Positions 23,901-30,747 of a DNA stretch of 64,000 bases are shown piece after piece. Position 1 is the stretch's first letter; each line of letters starts with the position of its first letter. The stretch covers positions 76,980 to 140,979 of the forward strand of contig CALCZA010000113.1 of NCBI GenBank assembly GCA_937906475.1, written 5' to 3'. Source of the stretch: an uncultured bacterium (GTDB lineage Bacteria; Planctomycetota; UBA1135; UBA2386). The translations under genes were made by a program, and so were the position numbers. Below the pieces are notes generated by a model. It saw only the letters and a program-made list of their open reading frames with translations. It had not been told where the DNA came from and did no database searches.

Positions 23901-24952
23901 CTTGGATCACCAGCGTGGTGGACCCGGAGTTCGCGCAGTTCGGCAGTGGCGTCTGGGTCCAAGACCCGGGTGACTTCGTTGGCTCCAATCAGCGTGACCA
24001 CGACCCGATCGCGTTGCCACTGCTTGTCGACATGAAGCTGTTCCCCGATGACTCGGCGAATGGTCTCGCGTCCGCGACCAATGGCTTCCAAGTTGCCATG
24101 CTTGGCCCGCCGAGCAACTTCGCAGGGGGTGACCCAGGTGGTTACTACGATTCCGTCGCTAGTGGTTGTGGTAATGGTTACCCGTCGTGGCCGCGCGTTC
24201 GCGTGCACGCCTCGGGTGGTTTCGACCTGATCACGGGAGGAGAGATTCGCATCGACCCAGCCAACACGCTGAGCGCCCAGCAGAGCGTCGTCAAGGATGC
24301 TGGTCTGGGAGCCGCGGCGACTGCGCTGTTCCTGGCTCCGGCTGGCGACGGCATGCTGCACTGGTCGCGCGCCGATTTCGTTCGCAAGGTATCGACGACG
24401 ACGTTCGGCTTCTTCGACACGCTGCAGCCACAGCGCTCCGAGCTTGTCGGTCAGAACCCCGAGGCCGGCTTCCCGAACTGGTTGGGCGTCAACCCGCTAC
24501 TTCGCATGACGGATATCTTGGTGCAGCTAGATCCGCCGCAAACGCGTCAGCCTGCTGGCACGGGTGTGCTGGTCGAGTTGCGCGCTTCCGAGACGATCTT
24601 CAACTCGGCGGAGCTCTACAACCCGATCTTCGGTGCCAATGCCAACGACTCGCTGCCGAACCTTGGCAACAACGATCCGGGCCGCGGCAACTTGCTGAAC
24701 GCGCACTACTCGTGTGAGGCATACCGTTACTCGAGCGCCAATGTCGCTTCTGCACCCCGCGTCGTGGCAACGGGCCTGACGTCTTACGTGACCGAAGATG
24801 AGATCACGGACATCAGCAACCCGGCGACGGGCCTCTACCCGCGCTTCTTGAACCCGCGTCTCGTAATGACCAACAACGTCGACGTGAGCCCGACTCTGTC
24901 GCCGTCGTTGCGCAGCATGAGCATCGTTTACCGCCTGGCGCCGGGCCAATAG
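20981..24952 (+). CDS. Giant lipoprotein, family A, paralogue of the 12991 product (1323 aa)
   Basis: The start at 20981 (ATGATG) begins a lipoprotein signal, MMQANNRSRVWPLAIALAAFAAC. The frame is open 100 codons upstream but that part lacks a signal peptide and overlaps the previous gene. The mature chain repeats the landmarks of the 12991 product: GRLVDVY, VPRNAAIRLKFSG, ESVIRDFRSGN, an Ig-like SISIEFTKPMDLDQVDN stretch, DIEQMYWSPFNDE, YDEFDRFTMSLGH, and an end with LRSMSIVYRL. Sequence identity looks moderate rather than high, so the duplication is old. No catalytic motif is seen. It follows the glycine-rich gene by 182 bases on the same strand and is closed by the palindrome at 25015. Confidence 0.85.
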   Translation: MMQANNRSRVWPLAIALAAFAACDGSTKDGEFGPSGSQPSLVSVEIGRLVDVYAFRRIDPSVGDRRLRMNRELELIDRDVMINANIESQSLFDAAGNLAATADYEFLPFDTNVGHEQLIILWDDRDGPEQENFSGALASAQTGLSQLPASYRSQNTQTRPIPIVPRNAAIRLKFSGNLDVSPDFFVANPSAIQLLEFKGDPEVVQPVDAFRILQYRVVPQGDSIILDTTILGGEAAGGITSPGLPLSADNVTANIRIAIPVRGSVLSTFYVDRDGVSELNGVDSAARESVIRDFRSGNLADGLAGRQSEPEAPKIVGAMAMGIIGIDAVARTITVNKRGNLVPIRARYPFVDGPLDSTGLPRGPLAIPTQRALRAGDLLTQDVIVQLLDGTFETVGLRAEVLQNLRISANANDPAVGTSPNAPAGDSGQGETWLTADLRVATLSPGRDSDGNRVSFRLNATLEGEDCSLRAIYVEEVPFSSGGTVLTDRQWRNQFVRIEPVPGVPGVDIDPDASISIEFTKPMDLDQVDNTSNLLVTNVASVVESFSTQMDDPKRATTRVVPTRLSDLSGDGTILRLQPPMGFAHIGSLDPSAPAETYSVHVRLKEGGVTDLAGNSLEVFDDIGNPQEAWSVDFTLDLNAAPNPVGWHTYRFEAEDEDGTLPGSVDMFGQFRLENGRLFGASGIRFGRSASSNNLQTVSRINRGECWDSGDPTDPIENPFGFIGTTTTPNSTIPPAAGPPLGVVPVDATGAPHPGLLYWDPQMSDEIGPPGVPQVYPYFASVPQPVGRVIEPLKPQGSRMQMRYLEDDFTLSYTQPSEFGLDIEQMYWSPFNDETVLYDEFDRFTMSLGHARMRPDEHWLLILDPMDPEAAWCVLDCASMNSSLSTVFADNPLQGSTMTPVFEDRIYSINPNEAFRDGANFTYVPFPKFDRSYTWRDSRLVTVDATGNVIGLGGAQNPDGALPNDDKTANIDSPWITSVVDPEFAQFGSGVWVQDPGDFVGSNQRDHDPIALPLLVDMKLFPDDSANGLASATNGFQVAMLGPPSNFAGGDPGGYYDSVASGCGNGYPSWPRVRVHASGGFDLITGGEIRIDPANTLSAQQSVVKDAGLGAAATALFLAPAGDGMLHWSRADFVRKVSTTTFGFFDTLQPQRSELVGQNPEAGFPNWLGVNPLLRMTDILVQLDPPQTRQPAGTGVLVELRASETIFNSAELYNPIFGANANDSLPNLGNNDPGRGNLLNAHYSCEAYRYSSANVASAPRVVATGLTSYVTEDEITDISNPATGLYPRFLNPRLVMTNNVDVSPTLSPSLRSMSIVYRLAPGQ

Positions 24953-25014
24953 GGATCGCCAAGCTGCTCGGCTAACGCTGGGCGACTTGTCAGGAGAGAC
25001 GTTGTTCGCGACGC

Positions 25015-25051
25015 CGCAAACGGGCCGCCCATGGGCGGCCCGTTTGCGTTT
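25015..25051 (+). terminator. 34-bp perfect palindrome, probable bidirectional terminator
   Basis: Positions 25015-25048 form a perfect palindrome with arms of about 15 bases (CGCAAACGGGCCGCC and its complement) around CATG, followed by TTT. It would fold into a very stable hairpin in either RNA. It sits 62 bases after the lipoprotein stop. Confidence 0.85.
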
Positions 25052-25214
25052 GAGCCCATGCGCCATCAGGTGAGCTAAGAACCGTTCTGCTCGATAGTTC
25101 CCCGTGGGGGGGGGCGCGCGTTGTCTTATGTTGGGGAGTGAATCGCTCTGCGGCTCGTTTCGGCAGTTGCCTTTGGGGCAAGCTGCCCGATCTCCGATAT
25201 CATTGGCTACAAGC

Positions 25215-27074
25215 ATGCGATCCCATTGGCCGAAACTCCTACTACTGATGCCCCTGCTCGCAGGGCTGGCAGGCTGTTGGGGGAAGAGTCCGGGGCGAGC
25301 CGCGCTAACGGTCGATCGCACTTCGCCCGCTCTTGGCAATCGCAGCGCACCGCTACTGCTTAACGACGCGGTCACCATCTACTTCTCCGAGCCAATTCGG
25401 CCGACGTCGGTGACCGAGGACTCGGTGACCTTGATCGACGAGAACGGCCATCAGGTGCCCGGAGCGCCGCTCAGGGTTGGCACGGATTGGGTGTCGTGGG
25501 TGCCAAAGCCACCACTCGCCAAGGATCTGAGCGATGGCTCTTTCCGACCTGGCGGCCATTACCATCTGGTGCTCGCCGGCATGCCGCGGGTCGATCGGAT
25601 CCGGTCGCAGAACGGTCGTTCGCTCGATCGTCGCATCTCGTTCGATATCTACGTCGCGGATCACGGTCAGGCTCCAGCCGGGTTGCCGGCCATCCTACGG
25701 CCCAGTGCAAGCGGCCTGCCCTTGGTATTGCGCACGTCTGATGTGCCGCAGCAAGTGGCCGCCGATGACCCGCGGCTGCAGTTGCACTTCACGCTGCCGG
25801 TCTTGCCGTCCAGTTTGCAGCGCGAAGCCTTCCGCATCCGCGTCCTACATGCAGGTGTCTTGGTGCCCCGTTCCGTCCGGGTTGTAACTTCGCCCCTGGA
25901 TGACCCGGACTTCCCGGGCAGTACGGTCGAGATTGATCTCGGTTCGCTGCCTGAGCATGAAGATGGCACGCGCCGAGCGCTCGTCGACGGTGACTTCATC
26001 AGCGTCAAGATGCTCAGTAATTCTGGCCTCGTGGATTACGCGGGCCGGCCACCGTTGCCGTCGGCGACGGCAGACACGCAGTTCTGGAGTGTCGTCGCTG
26101 GGCGCAGCGTGCCCGTGTGCGAATGGCCCGCCGACGAACACAGCTACGTCAGTGCAGACGAATTGAGTCCCGGGTTTGAAGTTCGCGGGTCGAATATCGT
26201 GCCGCGTGTCCGCGTGGAAGCTGGCAACGGTAGCCTCGGCGTCTTCCGACCGATCGGCGACATGACGCTGCGGCCTGGCGAGATGTTTGATCGCGGCGAT
26301 GGCAAGCTGGTGGCCAGTTCCGGCAGCGAGTTCCACTTCTCGTCGATCGAGGTCCCCAAAGGCGTCAAAGTCACTGTGGACGCAACGGCTGGTCCGGTTC
26401 GGCTACTTAGTTGTGGTGGGGTTCGTATTGACGGTTCGGTCCAGCTGATTGGGCCGACTTCGATCTTGCCTACCCATCCATTCATTGCGCAGCCGGTTCA
26501 GGACCTGATCGATGTCGTGCGCGTGAGCATTGTGGCTGCAGGTGACCTGCAGGTGCGCGGCGACATCGAGAGCACCACAGCCATCTCCGAATCGGAGACG
26601 GCATTGGTGCTCGCTACTGCCGGCTGGCTACGCCTGCACGGCAGCCTGCCATTCCAGAGCGTGTTGGTTGCCGATGCTCGCGGTGGCGAATCGACCTCGC
26701 GCATTGAAGGAGTCCGCGGCCAATCCCGGCCCTATCCGGCATCCTTCGAAGTTGGGCTCGCCGAAGGATCGGACTTCGAGGTGGAAGGAGTGCTGCCCTG
26801 GCGCCGCTTGCCGCCGCACTTGGACAGCGGCCTGCTGCAGATTGGCGGCCAGTCGGGTGACTTGTCGATCGTCTGGCAGTCGACCAGCGCCGATGCAATT
26901 CGGGGTGAGTTCCCAGATCTGACCGAAGGGCGCCTCGGTCGCTGGCAATACGCGCGTGATCGCGATGTTCTGGTCGCCGGGGGTGGGGCTTTTCTTCGTA
27001 TGCGCATCACCGCTCGCGTGCGCCACGGGGAGCCGCTGCCGAGTCTTAGTGGATTGCGTCTCGTCGAGAACTAA
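25215..27074 (+). CDS. Lipoprotein, short family B member with Ig-like domain (619 aa)
   Basis: The ATG at 25215 starts a textbook lipoprotein signal, MRSHWPKLLLLMPLLAGLAGC. An Ig-like domain of the SbsA/Big_5 type follows (LLLNDAVTIYFSEPIRPTSV). A second such segment is near residue 190 (DDPRLQLHFTLPVLPSSL). The family B module FHFSSIEVPKGVKVTVDA...CGGVRIDGSVQLIG is at about residues 375-415, but the long glycine-rich domain seen in the 17394, 49213 and 51940 products is missing. It may therefore show the minimal core of the family. The prepilin peptidase gene begins 161 bases downstream. Function is not known; outer-membrane anchoring is inferred from the lipobox without an aspartate at +2 (Trp instead). 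Confidence 0.82.
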   Translation: MRSHWPKLLLLMPLLAGLAGCWGKSPGRAALTVDRTSPALGNRSAPLLLNDAVTIYFSEPIRPTSVTEDSVTLIDENGHQVPGAPLRVGTDWVSWVPKPPLAKDLSDGSFRPGGHYHLVLAGMPRVDRIRSQNGRSLDRRISFDIYVADHGQAPAGLPAILRPSASGLPLVLRTSDVPQQVAADDPRLQLHFTLPVLPSSLQREAFRIRVLHAGVLVPRSVRVVTSPLDDPDFPGSTVEIDLGSLPEHEDGTRRALVDGDFISVKMLSNSGLVDYAGRPPLPSATADTQFWSVVAGRSVPVCEWPADEHSYVSADELSPGFEVRGSNIVPRVRVEAGNGSLGVFRPIGDMTLRPGEMFDRGDGKLVASSGSEFHFSSIEVPKGVKVTVDATAGPVRLLSCGGVRIDGSVQLIGPTSILPTHPFIAQPVQDLIDVVRVSIVAAGDLQVRGDIESTTAISESETALVLATAGWLRLHGSLPFQSVLVADARGGESTSRIEGVRGQSRPYPASFEVGLAEGSDFEVEGVLPWRRLPPHLDSGLLQIGGQSGDLSIVWQSTSADAIRGEFPDLTEGRLGRWQYARDRDVLVAGGGAFLRMRITARVRHGEPLPSLSGLRLVEN

Positions 27075-27235
27075 TCGCCCGCTGGAATTGATTCGGCGAG
27101 ACCGTATGCTTCATGCAGCCGACGGGCGGTCACACGCATCATGGGTCAGCATGATGTGGCGGCCATAGGGGCCGCGTCCCTTCGGCAAACGGTCATTCAA
27201 GGTGGCGCGCGTGCGCGGCGTTCTTCAGGTCACAC

Positions 27236-28207
27236 ATGGGCACGGCGGTGTTCGAGGTCGGAGCAGCTCTCTTTGGTGGGTGCATCGGCTCATTCCTGAA
27301 CGTCGTCATTTGGCGACTACCGCAGGAGGACCCTGCACGTCGCACCCTCGGCGGCAGGTCTCACTGCCCAAGCTGCGGTGTGCAGATTCGATGGTTCGAC
27401 AACGTACCGATACTCGGCTGGCTGCTCCTGCGCGGCAAAGCACGCTGCTGCGGCAATTCGATCTCGCCGCGCTATCCGTTCGTCGAGTTGCTGACCGCCG
27501 CGCTGTTCTACGCGTTGGCATCGTGGCCGCCCTTCGGCTCCGTGTTCCTGACGGATGCCGCGACCGGCTTGATGTCGATCGACATGGCTGCGATGGGCGC
27601 GTTCGTTGCGAGTGTGATCTTCGCATCGATGCTCGTGGCCCTGACCTTTATCGACTTCGACACGTATCTCTTGCCCGACGCGTTGACCAAACCCGGCATG
27701 GTGATCGGCTTGGTCGCAGGCACCTGGCCCGGTGTTGCCGGCGTGATCTCGCCCGACCCGATGGTGTCGCTCGAACTGCGTCAGTTGCTGGCGAGCTTGG
27801 TCGGCTTGTTGGTTGCCGGCGGCGTGACGTGGGGTGTGCGCATCGCGGGCAGCGCCGTCTTCAAGAAGGAAGCGATGGGCTTTGGCGACGTCAAGCTGAT
27901 GGCAATGATCGGCGCGTTCGTCGGTTGGCAAGGCGGCTTGTTGACGTTGTTCCTCGGTTGTGTTTTCGGCGCCATCGTCGGCAGTGTCCAGACGTTGCGC
28001 AGCGGCAATGCTCGCATCCCATTCGGTCCGTATTTGGCTATGGGGGCGATCGTCACGCTGTTTGGTCGAGACTCCATCCTCACTTGGTTGTTCGTCGACT
28101 GGCCCGAGTGGCAGCGCAACAATCCATCGTCGGTCATGGTCATGCTGGCTATCGGCATGGCTGCTTTGATTGGTCTCTTATGGGTCATCCGCCGGGGGCG
28201 TCGTTGA
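27236..28207 (+). CDS. pilD: Prepilin peptidase (type IV leader peptidase, A24 family)
   Basis: The 323-residue polytopic membrane protein cleaves the leader of prepilins such as the one at 34824 and usually N-methylates the new first residue. The N-terminus GCIGSFLNVVIWRLP is typical. The catalytic aspartates are in IDFDTYLLPD (D140/D142 region) and GFGDVKLM (D218). The cytoplasmic methyltransferase-associated loop has C44-x2-C47, but the second pair, normally C-x2-C, reads ARCC (C71, C72), so the first cysteine of that pair is replaced by alanine. Whether metal binding survives is unclear. A longer overlapping frame on the same strand is a shadow: it lacks membrane segments and family motifs. 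Confidence 0.93.
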   Translation: MGTAVFEVGAALFGGCIGSFLNVVIWRLPQEDPARRTLGGRSHCPSCGVQIRWFDNVPILGWLLLRGKARCCGNSISPRYPFVELLTAALFYALASWPPFGSVFLTDAATGLMSIDMAAMGAFVASVIFASMLVALTFIDFDTYLLPDALTKPGMVIGLVAGTWPGVAGVISPDPMVSLELRQLLASLVGLLVAGGVTWGVRIAGSAVFKKEAMGFGDVKLMAMIGAFVGWQGGLLTLFLGCVFGAIVGSVQTLRSGNARIPFGPYLAMGAIVTLFGRDSILTWLFVDWPEWQRNNPSSVMVMLAIGMAALIGLLWVIRRGRR

Positions 28208-28328
28208 TCCATTCTTCATCTTCGCGAGTTTGCATGGAGCCTGTGTGCTGCGTGCGTTCTCGCCGAGTCATTCGTCCGCTTGTTCTCGACAGCCGGTATT
28301 CGACGGCTGCATCCGTTAGGGAGGCATC

Positions 28329-28973
28329 ATGAAGTTCCGTAAGGCATTACTCATTCTTTCGCTCGTAGCCACGTCGCTGTCGACGAGTTGCACGACTCGT
28401 TACCAGGACATGCTGAAGGATCGCGACGACCAGATCCGTTCGCTCAACGGCGACCTTGCGCGCATGCGCGGCGAGGGGGAAGAACTGCAGAACCGTTTGA
28501 ACGCGGTGCCGCGTCCAGTGAATGCGACGACGGCCCGCACCGAACCTTCGAGTTTGCTCAACGATCTGCAGCGTGACCTTGGCAGCGATGCCGACGTCAG
28601 CTACCGCCGCGGCCGCATCAGCATTGGCGTCAACAACCGCGTCACCTTCTCATCGGGTAGCAACTCGCTGAAGAACTCGTCGCACAAGGTGCTGCGTGGT
28701 GTCGCATCGGTGCTGAAGTCGCAGTTCTCTGGTCGCCGGTTCTACGTCGAGGGTCACACCGATACGGACCCGATTGTGAAGACTAAGGATAAGTATTCCA
28801 GCAACCGGGACCTGTCGATGCAGCGTGCCGATTCGGTTGCCAAGTACCTGATCTCGCAAGGCGTGCCGGAGTCCGCGATCGTGACGGTCGGCTACGGCCA
28901 GTTTGATCCGTTGGATCGCAGCAAGAAGTCTGCGAACCGCCGGGTTGAGATTGTCGTCGGCGACATTTTCTAA
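28329..28973 (+). CDS. OmpA/Pal-like peptidoglycan-binding lipoprotein
   Basis: The 214-residue protein starts with a lipoprotein signal (MKFRKALLILSLVATSLSTSC), a short coiled-coil stretch (about residues 27-60, DMLKDRDDQIRSLNGDLARM) and a C-terminal OmpA-like domain (about 95-212). That domain has VEGHTDTDP, NRDLSMQRADSVAKYL and NRRVEIVV, the residues that in this family bind the diaminopimelate of peptidoglycan. It should tie the outer membrane to the wall. The ATG has a strong Shine-Dalgarno AGGGAGG six bases upstream. It lies 121 bases after the prepilin peptidase gene and could be read with it. Confidence 0.93.
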   Translation: MKFRKALLILSLVATSLSTSCTTRYQDMLKDRDDQIRSLNGDLARMRGEGEELQNRLNAVPRPVNATTARTEPSSLLNDLQRDLGSDADVSYRRGRISIGVNNRVTFSSGSNSLKNSSHKVLRGVASVLKSQFSGRRFYVEGHTDTDPIVKTKDKYSSNRDLSMQRADSVAKYLISQGVPESAIVTVGYGQFDPLDRSKKSANRRVEIVVGDIF

Positions 28974-29078
28974 GCGGAGCGACCCTGGCGCTGCTGTAAG
29001 AAGCGGTCTCTAGACAGTGACAGTTAGGCGCGGGCGACGCGGTCGCCGCGCCCTGCAAGACCACGTGCCGACAGTGCC

Positions 29079-29177
29079 TCAGTCAGCTTCCAACTGGCGG
29101 ATGAGCGCGCATGTGTCGAGTGCTTCGTGAAGGCGAGTGAGATCCTGCTGGAGTCGTTCGTGGACGTTGTCATCCAT
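29079..29177 (-). pseudogene. Possible gene remnant, 32 codons, coiled-coil-like
   Basis: Read on the minus strand this frame gives a helical peptide with ERLQQDLTRLHEAL and LIRQLEAD at its end. Its third codon positions are C/G-rich like real genes here. The frame stays open 14 codons before the ATG, with GHFAGKPFWH, and then meets TGA. It could be a very small gene or the tail of a broken one. I do not recognise it. Confidence 0.35.
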
Positions 29178-29434
29178 GTGCCAGAACGGTTTTCCGGCGA
29201 AGTGGCCGGCAGTCTGTCAGCGAATCGTGGCCGATTGTCTGGGGTGAGGCCGAGACCGAAATCCAGCGCAGCCAGGCACAGTCGCCGTTCTCGGCGATGT
29301 TGGATTACGCAACACAACTGCGTTTGATCAAGGCCGGCGAAGGATCGTTCTCGATGCGGCATTCGAACTATGAGCCAGTGCCACCGCATCTTTAGGAGTC
29401 CGTCACCGAGATCTGGCTGGCCACTCAGGTGTAG
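29134..29434 (+). pseudogene. Decayed coding fragment with internal stop
   Basis: In the frame ending at TAG 29393-29395 the sequence reads SESWPIVWGEAETEI, then SPFSAMLDYATQLRLIKAGE and HSNYEPVPPHL. After the stop the same frame continues ESVTEIWLATQV to TAG at 29432-29434. This looks like the 3' end of a former gene with a nonsense change. It overlaps the minus-strand remnant. Family unknown. Confidence 0.35.
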
Positions 29435-29625
29435 CGGTAAAGCATAATACTTGCCAATTCGTCACGTTGGAGGCCGTCGTGGGGGCGCCGTATGCCTCGG
29501 ACGCGACGCCTATTCAGGGGCTTCTAATGAGACTGTTGCCTGCCGACCTAAATCCCTGCCGCCCTGCGCGCCGATAACCCCTGCGATCAGTCAAACCGAC
29601 TGGTCGAGCACAGGAGCGCGACAGC

Positions 29626-30744
29626 ATGGTCTCAATGGAAGAGCTTCTGAACCTGATGGTTCAGCGAGGTGGTTCTGACCTTCATATTTCGGTTGGTTCG
29701 CCGCCACGGATCCGTGTCGACGGCAAGTTGATCGATACGGAGTACGAAGCGTTGATGCCCGAGGCGACGAAGAAACTCATCTACTCGGTCCTCGGTGCTG
29801 ATCAGGTCGCTAAGTTCGAGAAAGAACTCGAACTCGACTTCTCCTTCGGCGTTGCTGGCCTTGGTCGCTTCCGTACCAACGCGTTTATTCAACGCAGTAC
29901 CGTCGCGGCCGTGTTGCGTGTGATCCCGTTCGAGGTCTTTGATTTCGAGACGATCGGTCTGCCCACCGAAGTCTGCGAGTCGATCTGCAAGTTGCCGCGT
30001 GGACTTGTGCTTTGCACGGGCTCAACCGGTTCGGGTAAGTCGACGACGTTGGCCTCGATGGTCAACTACATCAACGAACAGCGGCAGGGTCACATCGTTA
30101 CGATCGAGGACCCGATCGAGTTCTTGCATCGCAACAAGGGCTGCCTGATTAACCAACGTGAAGTTGGTGGCGATACCCACGCGTTCAGCAAGGCGCTCAA
30201 GTCGGTGTTACGTCAGGACCCTGACGTTGTCCTGGTCGGCGAAATGCGTGATCTCGAGACGATCGAAGCGGCGCTTACGTTGGCCGAAACCGGCCACCTG
30301 ACGTTCGCAACGCTGCACACGTCAGACGTGACGCAGACAATCAACCGGATCGTCGATGTGTTCCCGGCGCACCAGCAACAGCAGATCCGCACCATGATGT
30401 CGTTCACGCTGCAGGCCATTGTTTGCCAGCAACTCGTGCCCAAGCAGCACGGCAAGGGACGCGCGCTGGCGGCGGAAGTGATGATCGCGACCCCAGCCAT
30501 TCGCGCCCTGATCCGCGACAACAAGTCGCATCAGATCATGTCGATCATCCAGACCAGTGCTCAGGCCGGCATGCAGACGATGAACCAGTCGTTGTTCGAT
30601 CTCTATCGCAACGGCACGGTTTCCTACGAGGACGCGGTTGCGCACACCAGCGACGCGTCAGACTTCCATCGCTTGATGGAGCGCGCCGGGATTGGCGGTG
30701 GCGTCGGTGCAGGCATGGGCGGCAGTGTGAGGCGTGGGCGCTAA
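29626..30744 (+). CDS. pilT: Type IV pilus retraction ATPase PilT
   Basis: The 372-residue cytoplasmic hexameric ATPase drives pilus retraction. The N-terminal PAS-like domain begins SMEELLNLMVQRGGSDLHISVGSPP; Walker A is GSTGSGKST with K138; the Asp box and Walker B are in TIEDPIEFLH and LRQDPDVVLVGEMRD; the His box is FATLHTSD; and the C-terminal AIRALIRD matches the AIRNLIRE motif needed for retraction. Length is right for PilT. The stop is followed three bases later by pilB, so the two are surely co-transcribed. The ATG at 29626 is one choice; an in-frame ATG at 29635 (MEELL) is equally possible. Confidence 0.95.
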   Translation: MVSMEELLNLMVQRGGSDLHISVGSPPRIRVDGKLIDTEYEALMPEATKKLIYSVLGADQVAKFEKELELDFSFGVAGLGRFRTNAFIQRSTVAAVLRVIPFEVFDFETIGLPTEVCESICKLPRGLVLCTGSTGSGKSTTLASMVNYINEQRQGHIVTIEDPIEFLHRNKGCLINQREVGGDTHAFSKALKSVLRQDPDVVLVGEMRDLETIEAALTLAETGHLTFATLHTSDVTQTINRIVDVFPAHQQQQIRTMMSFTLQAIVCQQLVPKQHGKGRALAAEVMIATPAIRALIRDNKSHQIMSIIQTSAQAGMQTMNQSLFDLYRNGTVSYEDAVAHTSDASDFHRLMERAGIGGGVGAGMGGSVRRGR

Positions 30745-30747
30745 GCT

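Larger units (their letters stand above)
28974..29625. other. Intergenic region with decayed coding remnants
   Basis: No intact gene of normal size is seen between the OmpA-like gene and pilT. Two short stretches have protein-like codon use and are listed separately (29079-29177 minus and 29134-29434 plus). I found no clear promoter for pilT; a CATAAT at 29441-29446 lacks a good -35 partner. Confidence 0.5.

Noticed and set aside
27202-28332. Plus-strand frame overlapping the prepilin peptidase
   Set aside because: It is arginine-rich and lacks membrane segments, while the other frame has every prepilin peptidase motif.
29441-29446. CATAAT as -10 element for pilT
   Set aside because: No acceptable -35 hexamer at 16-19 bases upstream, and the distance to pilT is about 180 bases.
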